Source: an uncultured Myxococcales bacterium
GTDB taxonomy: Bacteria; Myxococcota_A; Bradymonadia; UBA7976; UBA1532
Length of the DNA: 12,978 nucleotides
Assembly: GCA_937896275.1 (NCBI GenBank)
Contig: CALBMW010000135.1
Span: 1-12,978 of the forward strand
Direction: 5' to 3'
Part shown: in pieces, positions 5,084 to 11,909 of the stretch
How the letters are laid out: every line of letters begins with the position of its first letter
How positions within the stretch are numbered: position 1 is the first letter of the stretch
The notes under the pieces: model-generated
Seen by the model: the letters and a program-made list of their open reading frames with translations, nothing else
Database searches by the model: none
Told to the model about the DNA's origin: nothing
Program-made: the position numbers and the translations under genes

Positions 5084-7363
5084 ATGTCGTTCCGTGCGCT
5101 CGTCGTCGTCTGTCTCTCGCTGCTGCCCGGCGCCGCCTGCGCGCTGGGCCTGATCGTCCCCCAACACGTCGAAGGCGACCCGGGCTGCGTCGACGTGCTC
5201 GAGCAGGCCGTCCGCGTGACGATCGACCCGGGCGGGGCACGCGCGGTCACGACGCTGCGCTTTCGCCTGGCGGCGGATCGCACGGTCGACGTGCTGGCGC
5301 TGACCGAGGGCGCCGTCGCGCGCCTCGATGGCGCGGGTGTGGTGCTGGACCGGCTGACCCCGCGGGCCGCGCTCGACCGGGTCATGGCGCACGTCGAGCG
5401 GCGGCGCGACCCGGCCTTGCTCGACGCGGCGTCCTGGCCGATGGCCGCGGGCGTGATGCGCCTGCTGGCGGGTGAGCACGTCCTCGAGGTAGAGGGCGCC
5501 CCGGCCTGGGACGCGGCGGCCTCGCCCGCGCGGCTGGAGCAGCCGCTGCGGCTGATGGGGACGGCCTGCTGGAACGTCGCGCCCGCCGTCGAGATCGACC
5601 TCGGATCGGCGGCGCCGCTGGGTGCCTTCTTCACGCCCTTCCACGAGGTGCAGGTCGAACGCGCGGACCGCCTCACCGCTCACCTGATCGCTTCGGCCGA
5701 TCCCGCGGCGCCGCCGGCCGATCTGCTGCTCTACGCGACGGCCGCCGACGCGCCGGTTGCGGCGGACGTCGTGAGCTTCCGCGCGCCCGCCTGCACGCCC
5801 GCCGAGGCGGACGTCGCGGGCGGCTTCGCCGTGGTGCTGGCAGGGCCCACCGCCATCGAGGCCACGGACGCGGTGGCCAAGGACATCGCCTTCGTGATCG
5901 ACACGTCGGGGTCGATGGACGGGGAGAAGATCCGGCAGGTGCAGGGGGCGCTTCGGGCCGTCCTCGAGGGCCTGGGCCCCGAGGATCGCTTCGAGTTGGT
6001 GCCCTTCGCCGACACCGCGCGGGCCGTGTTCGGTGCGCTGAGAGCGGTCGGGCCGCAGGCGCTGTCCGAGGCGCGCGCGGTGATCGACGGGCTCGTCGCG
6101 GGCGGCAGCACCAACATCAGCGAGGCGCTGCTGCGGGCGCTCGGCAGCCTGAACGGTGGGGGCGACGTGCGGCCCCGGATGGCGATGTTCCTCACCGACG
6201 GGCAGGCGACCGCCGGCGAGACGGACGTCGGGCGCATCCTCGACGACGTGGTCCGGCAGAACGAGGCCGGCGTGCGCATCTTCGCCTTCGGCGTCGGCAA
6301 CGACGTCAACACCACGCTGCTCGACGGGTTGGGCCGGGCGACGGGCGCCACGACCCACTACATCCAGCCCGGGCAGCCGATCGACGCGACGATCGAGGCC
6401 TTCTACCGAGACGTTCAGGCGCCGCTCGTCACCGGCCTCGAGATCGAGGGCCGCGGCGTGACGCTGAGCGACCGCCTGCCCATCGACTTGCCCGATTTGT
6501 TCGTGGGATCGCGGCTCTTGCTGACCGGACGCTACGCGCCGAGCGCCCAGGCGACGCTCGATCTGCGCGGCATGACGGGCGACGGTCCCATCGCGCAGGC
6601 CGTGGGCGGCGCGCTGGTACGCCAGGGCACGGCGCACGCGTGGCTGCCGCGCCTGTGGGCCAGCCGGCAGATGGGCGAGCTACTCTTCGCTGCGCGTCAG
6701 AACGGCGGCGACGACGCAACCGTCGAGGCCATCCGGGCGCTGGCGTGGCGCTATGGCTTCGTCACGCAGTGGACGCCCTTCCAGGTCGACGCCCTTGGCC
6801 GGGTGAACGATGGCTACAGCAACCCGACCGACAGCGAGGTCGGCGGCGAGGCGGTCGGCACCTCGGCGGCCATCAACGAGATGGGGGCCAACAGCAACGC
6901 TGGGGCCTACTACGGCGGCGCGGCGCCCATCCGGCAGGTGCTCGACCGCACCTTCATCTTCGACGGGACCTGGTGGGTGGACACCGCCGCTCCCGAGGGC
7001 GGCGAGGTGATCGAGGTCGCCTGGCTGTCGGCGGACTGGCGGCGGCTGGCCGCGACCGATCCTGCGCTGCGCAGCCTGCTCGCGGTGGGGCGCGACGTGG
7101 TGCTGCGCTGGCAGTGCCGGACCGTGCGCGTGACCGATCCGACCGCGGAGGACGCGCCCGCCCCGACGGCGGTCCCCGAAGGCGTCTTCCAGCCGGCCGA
7201 CGGCAGTGAGGCCATCCCGGGCGCGGGTCCGGCGCCGGTCGCGGCGGTGGCGAAGGACGCCGAGCCCGCCCGGTGCAGCAGCGCGCCGGGGGAGGGGGGA
7301 TCGGGGGCCTGGGCGGCGCTGTTGGTCCTCGGTGTGGTGGCCCGGCGCCGTCGGCGGCGGTGA
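5084..7363 (+). CDS. Exported VIT/VWA-domain protein with MYXO-CTERM tail
   Basis: A 759-residue surface protein. A signal peptide (about 1-20, ending CALG) is followed by a VIT-like beta-rich domain, then a von Willebrand A domain with a complete metal-ion-dependent adhesion site: DTSGS (Asp273, Ser275, Ser277), Thr343 in GGSTNIS and Asp372 in LTDGQ. The later part follows the order of inter-alpha-trypsin-inhibitor heavy-chain-like bacterial proteins (RYGFVTQWTPFQV, then RTFIFDGTWWVDT). The last 29 residues are the MYXO-CTERM pattern: Cys731, a Ser/Gly stretch, a hydrophobic segment at about 741-753 and six Arg. In Myxococcota this signal directs cleavage and surface attachment. VWA domains bind protein or matrix ligands through a divalent metal. 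ATG 5084 has GAGGAGG 4 nt upstream. It is the first gene of a six-gene block, 5 nt ahead of the sigma factor gene. The ligand is unknown. Confidence 0.88.
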   Translation: MSFRALVVVCLSLLPGAACALGLIVPQHVEGDPGCVDVLEQAVRVTIDPGGARAVTTLRFRLAADRTVDVLALTEGAVARLDGAGVVLDRLTPRAALDRVMAHVERRRDPALLDAASWPMAAGVMRLLAGEHVLEVEGAPAWDAAASPARLEQPLRLMGTACWNVAPAVEIDLGSAAPLGAFFTPFHEVQVERADRLTAHLIASADPAAPPADLLLYATAADAPVAADVVSFRAPACTPAEADVAGGFAVVLAGPTAIEATDAVAKDIAFVIDTSGSMDGEKIRQVQGALRAVLEGLGPEDRFELVPFADTARAVFGALRAVGPQALSEARAVIDGLVAGGSTNISEALLRALGSLNGGGDVRPRMAMFLTDGQATAGETDVGRILDDVVRQNEAGVRIFAFGVGNDVNTTLLDGLGRATGATTHYIQPGQPIDATIEAFYRDVQAPLVTGLEIEGRGVTLSDRLPIDLPDLFVGSRLLLTGRYAPSAQATLDLRGMTGDGPIAQAVGGALVRQGTAHAWLPRLWASRQMGELLFAARQNGGDDATVEAIRALAWRYGFVTQWTPFQVDALGRVNDGYSNPTDSEVGGEAVGTSAAINEMGANSNAGAYYGGAAPIRQVLDRTFIFDGTWWVDTAAPEGGEVIEVAWLSADWRRLAATDPALRSLLAVGRDVVLRWQCRTVRVTDPTAEDAPAPTAVPEGVFQPADGSEAIPGAGPAPVAAVAKDAEPARCSSAPGEGGSGAWAALLVLGVVARRRRRR

Positions 7364-7368
7364 CTGCT

Positions 7369-7923
7369 ATGATGCGCCTCGCCGCGGGGTCCGCGCCCAC
7401 GCTCTGGGGGTCGGCGCGCGCCCGCACGGGAGGTCGCTCCATCGAACAGGAGGCGCTGGCATCGCTCTACGCGCGCTTCGGTCCCGTCGTGTTTCGACGC
7501 GCGCGCGCGCTGCTGCGTGACGAGGACGCCGCGCGCGACGCGCTGCAGGAGGTCTTCCTGAAGGTGCTCGCCCGGCATCACACCTTCCGCGGCGAGGCCG
7601 ACATCCTGCACTGGATCTATCGCATCACGACCAACCACTGCCTGAACGTTCTGCGCCGGCGGCGTGCCTGGCCCGAGGCCGCTCCGGGTGCCATCGACCA
7701 GCTCGTGCGGGGCGGCGAGGCCGAGGTCGTGGACCGCTCGGCGGTGCTGTCGGTGCTGGCGCAGGTTGACGCGCGGACGCAGCAGGTCGCGGTGTACTAC
7801 TACTTCGACGAGATGCGGATGGAGGAGGTGGCGGCGCACCTCGGCGTCACGCGCAAGACGGTGAGTCGATGCCTCGAGCGCTTCCGGCGGCGCGCCGCGG
7901 CCCGACTCGGAGGCGGCCCGTGA
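7369..7923 (+). CDS. ECF-type RNA polymerase sigma factor
   Basis: A 184-residue sigma-70 family protein with only regions 2 and 4, the hallmark of extracytoplasmic-function sigma factors, which direct RNA polymerase to a small regulon after an envelope or stress signal. Region 2 spans about residues 29-99 and includes DALQEVFLKVL (57-67) for core binding and FRGEADILHWIYRITTNHCL for -10 recognition. Region 4 spans about 137-180, with a helix-turn-helix near 151-170 (MEEVAAHLGVTRKTVSRCLE) for -35 recognition. The start is ATG 7369 (ATG 7372 is equal in merit); no other ATG, GTG or TTG lies before region 2, so the first 24 or so residues are an extension without family match. It begins 5 nt after the VWA gene and shares GTGA with the anti-sigma gene, so the pair is translationally coupled. 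No ECF-like promoter was seen directly upstream. Confidence 0.93.
   Translation: MMRLAAGSAPTLWGSARARTGGRSIEQEALASLYARFGPVVFRRARALLRDEDAARDALQEVFLKVLARHHTFRGEADILHWIYRITTNHCLNVLRRRRAWPEAAPGAIDQLVRGGEAEVVDRSAVLSVLAQVDARTQQVAVYYYFDEMRMEEVAAHLGVTRKTVSRCLERFRRRAAARLGGGP
7909..7913 (+). promoter_or_regulatory. ribosome binding site fixing the anti-sigma start
   Basis: GGAGG inside the end of the sigma gene lies 6 nt before GTG 7920. This supports the GTG that overlaps the sigma stop codon (GTGA, 7920-7923). Confidence 0.75.
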
Positions 7924-8597
7924 GCGTCCACTTGAGCGACCTCGAGTTCGACGGCATGCGGCTGGGCGCGCTGCCCGCGGGCCGCCGCGCCGAGGCCGAG
8001 GCCCACCTGCACGCCTGCCCCCGCTGCGCCGGGCGGCACGAGGCGCTCAGTGCCGAGGCCGCCGCCTTCGAGGCTGACTTCGACGTGCGGGCCCTGGCGC
8101 GGAGCGCGCTGGCGGCGGGCACCCCGACGCGCCGTATGAGACGCCCTTGGCCATGGCTGGCGGTGCCTGCGCTTGTCGCGGCCGCCGTGGTGATCGTGCT
8201 GCTGCGCCCCACCCCGGTAGCGCCGCCCGACGCCGAGCTGCGGGTCAAGGGGGCCGCCGCCCCGCTCGGCGTGTTCGTGGTGGGGCCGGATGGCCCCGAG
8301 GCCTTGCGCGGGCCAATCGCCCCGGGCGCCCGCCTGCGTTTGCGCCTCGACCCTGGCCGGGCGGCCTACGCCGCTGTGATCTGGCGAGACGAGCGCGGCG
8401 AGGCACGGATCCTGGACCAACGCGCCCCCCCGGTCGCAGGCTGGCTTCTACGCGAGGTCGAGCTCGACGACGCCACCGCCCCCGAGTCCGTCGAGGTGCT
8501 CCTGTGCGACGCCCCGCCCGACCCCCGGCAGGCGACCGGCGACCCGCCCCCCTCCGGCTGCACCCGCCACGTCGTCCCCATCGAGAAGCGCCCATGA
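7920..8597 (+). CDS. Membrane zinc-binding anti-sigma factor with DUF4384-like outer domain
   Basis: A 225-residue single-pass membrane protein, the expected partner of the ECF sigma factor just upstream. The cytoplasmic N-terminus has the zinc anti-sigma motif H-x3-C-x2-C (His29, Cys33, Cys36 in HLHACPRC), the part that holds the sigma factor inactive. A membrane segment follows at about 77-96 (WPWLAVPALVAAAVVIVLL). The outer domain, about 105-195, has the beta pattern of DUF4384 domains (APGARLRLRLDPGRAAYAAVIW, then an acidic strand and EVLLCDAP); this match is from memory of the fold pattern and is moderate. DUF4384 is often found beside or fused to caspase domains, and a caspase gene follows directly. 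The start overlaps the sigma stop (GTGA) and the stop overlaps the caspase start (ATGA). The signal that releases sigma is not visible. Confidence 0.85.
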   Translation: MSVHLSDLEFDGMRLGALPAGRRAEAEAHLHACPRCAGRHEALSAEAAAFEADFDVRALARSALAAGTPTRRMRRPWPWLAVPALVAAAVVIVLLRPTPVAPPDAELRVKGAAAPLGVFVVGPDGPEALRGPIAPGARLRLRLDPGRAAYAAVIWRDERGEARILDQRAPPVAGWLLREVELDDATAPESVEVLLCDAPPDPRQATGDPPPSGCTRHVVPIEKRP

Positions 8598-10177
8598 TGG
8601 GGGTCAAGACTCGCTACTTGACATATAGCGGCGGGCGGCCAGCGCTCTTCGCGTTGTTCCTGGCGCTGGCCGCGACGGCCCGGGCCGAGCCCCGCGTGGG
8701 GCTCTTCGTCGGCTCCAATGGCGCGCCGGCGGGGCGCGAGGCCCTTCGGCACGCCGAGGCCGACGCGGCGCGGATGCGCGCGGTCATGGTGGAGTTGGGA
8801 GGCATGGCGCCTGACGACGCCCTGCTGTTGCGGAGCCCCGACGTGGCCGGCTTCGCCGCGGGCCTGGCAAGGCTTTCGGCGCGCGCGGCCGTGCGCCCCG
8901 GGACGACCGTCGTGTTCTACTACTCCGGGCACGCCGACGATCGCGCGCTGCTACTGGGGACGGGGACGGTGGATCTGGGCGACCTTCGCCGCGCGCTCGA
9001 GGCCGTGCCGGCCGGGCTCGACATCCAAGTGGTCGACGCTTGCCGGTCGGGCTCGCTCATCCGCGCCAAAGGCATCCGCGCGCTGCCCCCCTTCGCGCTC
9101 GAGGTCGCGCCGCGGGCGGAGGGGCGCGTGGTCATCACGTCGAGCGCCGCCTGGGAGGACGCCCACGAGTCCGATCGCCTGGGCGGCTCGTTCTTCACCC
9201 TTCACCTGGCCAGCGGCCTGCGCGGCGCCGCTGACGCGGACGGCGACGGGGCGGTCACGCTCGCCGAGGCCTACGCCTATGTCTACGCGCGCACCGTCGA
9301 GAGCACCGCCGGCGCGGGCGGGTCCACGCAGCACCCCAGCTTCGCCTACGACCTGCGCGGGCGCGGCGACACCGTGCTCACGCGCCCCGTGCGCGCGGAC
9401 GCGGCGCTGCGGCTCACCGGCGGCGGCGATTACGTCGTGGTCGATGTCGACAACGGTCGCGTGGTGGCCGAGGTGCGCGCGCGTCCCCGTGGCGAGGTGT
9501 TGGCCCTGCGCGCCGGCACCTACCGCGTGCAGCGCCGCGAGCCCGCGGGCGCCTTCGAGGGCACCGTGCACCTGGTGCCGGGGGCCGCGCTCGACGTCGA
9601 CCCCCTCCTCGACGCGGCGGTCGCCGGGGGCCCGATCGCCCGCAAAGGTGGCGGCGACGTGGCGCTGAGCCACGCCGTCTACGTTGAAGCCGGCCTGCGC
9701 GGTGGGCTGGACGACGGTCGCCCGGGCGCTCCGATCGTTCGGCTCGCGTACGCTCTCGGCCTGGACGGCTGGTCTTTGCGCCCCCGGGTCGCCTTCTGTA
9801 CCGATGCCTATGGCGACGGCCTGCGCACGCCGCGGCTCGAGGTCGACGGCGCCGAGATCGACATGGGCATCGAGGGACGCCGGAACTTCCCGTCGGCCCT
9901 CGGGACGCTTTCGCTGGGCGTGGCCGCCGACGCGCTGTGGCTGCGGCAATCGGATCGGGCGGGCGTCGAGCCGGATCGTGACGCGCTAGGCTTCGCCGTC
10001 GGCGTGCTGGGGGGCGTCGAGACGCCTACCTGGGCCGGCTTCAGCCTGGCCCTGACCGGCGAGGCGCTGGCCTGCGGCTTCCCTGCCACCGACGTCGATC
10101 GCGCCCCCACGGGCGACGGACAACAGGCCACCGTGCTCACCTGGCGCGCGCTCCTGGGGATCGGTCGTGCGCTGTAA
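8594..10177 (+). CDS. Exported caspase-family (peptidase C14) protein with EF-hand and C-terminal barrel-like region
   Basis: A 527-residue protein. A signal peptide (about 1-31, ending TARA before EPRVGLFVGSN) sends it out of the cytoplasm. The caspase-like domain has the intact dyad: His113 in YYSGHADD and Cys150 in VVDACRSGS. Within the second half of that domain DADGDGAVTLAE (214-225) is a complete EF-hand loop with Asp214, Asp216, Asp218, Thr222 and Glu225, so activity may depend on calcium. Residues about 270-340 look like a small beta sandwich of PEGA type, and the last 165 or so residues show alternating beta strands suggesting an outer-membrane barrel, though the terminal residue is not the usual Phe. 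Caspase-family enzymes cut after basic or acidic residues and drive regulated proteolysis. The ATG at 8594 overlaps the anti-sigma stop. Codons 2-11 lie in a dispersed repeat. Target unknown. Confidence 0.88.
   Translation: MMGVKTRYLTYSGGRPALFALFLALAATARAEPRVGLFVGSNGAPAGREALRHAEADAARMRAVMVELGGMAPDDALLLRSPDVAGFAAGLARLSARAAVRPGTTVVFYYSGHADDRALLLGTGTVDLGDLRRALEAVPAGLDIQVVDACRSGSLIRAKGIRALPPFALEVAPRAEGRVVITSSAAWEDAHESDRLGGSFFTLHLASGLRGAADADGDGAVTLAEAYAYVYARTVESTAGAGGSTQHPSFAYDLRGRGDTVLTRPVRADAALRLTGGGDYVVVDVDNGRVVAEVRARPRGEVLALRAGTYRVQRREPAGAFEGTVHLVPGAALDVDPLLDAAVAGGPIARKGGGDVALSHAVYVEAGLRGGLDDGRPGAPIVRLAYALGLDGWSLRPRVAFCTDAYGDGLRTPRLEVDGAEIDMGIEGRRNFPSALGTLSLGVAADALWLRQSDRAGVEPDRDALGFAVGVLGGVETPTWAGFSLALTGEALACGFPATDVDRAPTGDGQQATVLTWRALLGIGRAL
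8599..8623. repeat. Half-copy of the dispersed palindromic repeat inside the caspase gene start
   Basis: Matches the left arm of the palindrome at 3332-3356 in 22 of 25 positions without gaps; the shared blocks are GGGGGTC, AGACTCG and ACTTGACA. The complementary second arm is absent here. The copy begins 5 bp into the caspase gene and encodes residues VKTRYLT of its signal peptide n-region. Confidence 0.75.
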
Positions 10178-10883
10178 GATCCTGATGACAATGGCAATTT
10201 TTGCAGGGTGTGGCGACGCGATCGTGGGCCAGGGCTATCTCGGCACGCCGACCTTCGAGTTGGGCGGCGCCATCCAGCAGACCGCCCCGCCCGAGGGCGC
10301 CGACGAGCCGCAGAACCTTCGCTTGAGCCTGTTCTGGATCGGCTTCGACTCGCGCGCCCTGGCAGGCAGCGTCGTCGAGCAGCGAACCACGCTGGACGCG
10401 GGCCTGGCGCGCTTCCGCATGGCGCTCTTCGATCGTCCCCCCGACGAGGCGCTGCGCTTCGACGGCGGCGCGGCCCGCGTCGGCGTCGCGCTGATCGTGC
10501 TGTACGCAGACCAGAACGGCAACGACGCCCTCAACGCCACCCTGGGCGTCGAGGGCCCCGACGCCGTGATCGGTGCCAGCGCCACCCACGTCGTCGCCTT
10601 CGCCAGCGGGCCCGTGGCGGCGGACACCCCCGCCGGCCGCATCCTCGGCGCGGTTGAGCCCGGCTACCATCTGCTCGAGAACATCGGCGGCAATGTCTGC
10701 GCCTTCGTCGAGCCTGCCGGCTGCTTCGGCCGCGGGGGCCTCGAGCCGCGCGCGCCCACCGATCGCGTCGTGCTCACGCTGAGTCCTCGGCCCGACGCGG
10801 TGTTGGTGCCGGACCCGCAGGTCGACCCATCGACTTCGGGGACCGGCAACGAGGGTGGCAGCCTGTACGATGGCAACCCATGA
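10167..10883 (+). CDS. Small lipoprotein of unknown function
   Basis: A 238-residue protein I do not recognise. MRCKILMTMAIFAGC is a short lipoprotein signal with charged start and lipobox cysteine at residue 15, so it is membrane-anchored outside the cytoplasm. The body is mainly beta, with a D-x-N-x-N-D segment (DQNGNDALN) that could bind calcium, and two further cysteines in NVCAFVEPAGCFG that could form a disulfide. A Pro/Ser/Gly tail follows from about residue 215 and ends SLYDGNP. The GTG at 10167 is chosen over ATG 10185 because the latter would leave only eight residues before the cysteine; GGGGA lies 6 nt upstream. The start overlaps the caspase gene by 11 nt and the stop overlaps the hydrolase start (ATGA), so it is an internal operon member and may act with the caspase in the envelope. 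Confidence 0.8.
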   Translation: MRCKILMTMAIFAGCGDAIVGQGYLGTPTFELGGAIQQTAPPEGADEPQNLRLSLFWIGFDSRALAGSVVEQRTTLDAGLARFRMALFDRPPDEALRFDGGAARVGVALIVLYADQNGNDALNATLGVEGPDAVIGASATHVVAFASGPVAADTPAGRILGAVEPGYHLLENIGGNVCAFVEPAGCFGRGGLEPRAPTDRVVLTLSPRPDAVLVPDPQVDPSTSGTGNEGGSLYDGNP

Positions 10884-11746
10884 GCGCTGACCTCGTCACA
10901 GCCTGGGAGGCCCGAGGTACCTTCGTCGACCTCGCCGGCCTCCGGGTCTTCTACGTCGACACGGGCCCGGCCGATGGGCCCACGACGATCTTGCTGCACG
11001 GCTTCCCCACCAGCAGCCATGACTGGCGCCTCGCGCTGCCGCACATGGGGCCGCGGCGCCTGATCATGCCGGACTACGCGGGCTTCGGACTCTCGGCCAA
11101 GCCGGTCGATCATGCCTACTCGCTGTTCGAGCAGGCCGATCTGGTCGAGATGCTCGTGGCCCACCTGGGGCTGGCCGAGGTCGATCTCGTGGCGCACGAC
11201 ATCGGCACGAGCGTGGCCTGCGAGCTGATCGCCCGCCGCGCGCGCGGCCTGCTCGGCTTCGCGGTGCGTCGCTTGGTGATGATGAACGGCAGCGTCTACC
11301 TCGACATGGCGCACATCACGCTGTCGCAGAAGCTGCTGCTTTCGCGCGTCGGCCCGATCTTCGCGCGGGTCGCGTCGCGGCGTGTCTTCGAGCGCCAGAT
11401 GCGTCGTATCACCGCCCAGCCGCTGCCCCCCGAGGAACTCGGAGCCATGTGGGCGCTCATGTGCCGCGAGGACGGTCGCCAGCGGCTGCCGCAACTCATC
11501 GGCTACATCGTCGAGCGCGGGCGCTTCCGCCATCGCTGGATCGGCGCGATGCGCGGGTTGCGCGACGTGCCCGTGGGCGTACTGTGGGGCGACCGAGATC
11601 CGGTGGCGGTGCTGGCGATCGGCGAGCGTCTGGCCGCCGAGACACCGTCGGCGACCTTCGAGCGCCTCGAGGGTCTCGGGCATTATCCCCAGGTAGAGGA
11701 TCCGGCGCGCAGCGGGGCGGCGATCCGCGCCTTCCTGGACGGCTGA
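10880..11746 (+). CDS. Alpha/beta hydrolase, MEST-like
   Basis: A 288-residue alpha/beta-fold hydrolase, apparently cytoplasmic (no signal peptide). HGFPTSSHDW forms the oxyanion-hole loop. The nucleophile elbow is VAHDIGTS, placing Asp107, not Ser, in the nucleophile position, as in epoxide hydrolases and haloalkane dehalogenases. The acid is Asp240 (WGDRDP) and the base His268 (LGHYPQVEDP). The residue after the nucleophile is Ile, not the Trp usual in haloalkane dehalogenases. Several blocks recall vertebrate MEST/PEG1 from memory: SLFEQADLVE, FRHRWIGAM and GHYPQVEDP. The ATG overlaps the lipoprotein stop (ATGA), making it the last gene of the six-gene block; the stop is followed by a 163-bp gap and a convergent gene. 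Substrate unknown; an epoxide, ester or lipid hydrolase are all possible. Confidence 0.88.
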   Translation: MSADLVTAWEARGTFVDLAGLRVFYVDTGPADGPTTILLHGFPTSSHDWRLALPHMGPRRLIMPDYAGFGLSAKPVDHAYSLFEQADLVEMLVAHLGLAEVDLVAHDIGTSVACELIARRARGLLGFAVRRLVMMNGSVYLDMAHITLSQKLLLSRVGPIFARVASRRVFERQMRRITAQPLPPEELGAMWALMCREDGRQRLPQLIGYIVERGRFRHRWIGAMRGLRDVPVGVLWGDRDPVAVLAIGERLAAETPSATFERLEGLGHYPQVEDPARSGAAIRAFLDG

Positions 11747-11847
11747 GGCAGGGAGACCGGCGGCCCGGGCTGCGTTCTCGTCGGCGTGGCCCGCGGTCAG
11801 GCGACGGTGTCTGCGGTGCTTGCCTCCGCTCATCGCGAAGGAAGGAA

Positions 11848-11875
11848 CGCTCGATCAAGGCCGGATCGACCAGCG
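11848..11875. terminator. weak hairpin between convergent genes
   Basis: TCGATC (11851-11856) pairs with GATCGA (11864-11869) around a 7-nt loop, extended by CGC/GCG after a 3-nt bulge. There is no T run, so factor-independent termination is doubtful; its place between two convergent genes is the main argument. Nothing else was recognised in 11747-11909. Confidence 0.2.
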
Positions 11876-11909
11876 CTCACGCACGCGGATCACCGCCCAG
11901 GACCGGACC

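Noticed and set aside
3728..6637. A 969-residue open frame on the - strand
   Set aside because: Only its last 364 residues (start 4822) form a real protein with a signal peptide; the rest lies opposite the VWA gene and is a high-GC shadow frame.
7441..7460. Alternative ATC start for the sigma factor after GGGAGG
   Set aside because: Spacing is good but ATC is a very rare start; the ATG at 7369 is in frame and only 5 nt after the previous stop.
8618..8640. Perfect TTGACA -35 box at 8618-8623
   Set aside because: It comes with the dispersed repeat (also at 3351-3356), and no TATAAT-like -10 lies 16-18 bp downstream in either place.
8951..9949. Long - strand open frames opposite the caspase gene, and similar ones at 1684-3033 and 10664-11833
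   Set aside because: These run antisense to genes with clear catalytic motifs and have no domain, signal or ribosome binding site of their own.
11191..11214. Haloalkane dehalogenase call for the hydrolase
   Set aside because: The nucleophile is Asp as in that family, but the following residue is Ile instead of the halide-binding Trp, and other blocks fit MEST better.
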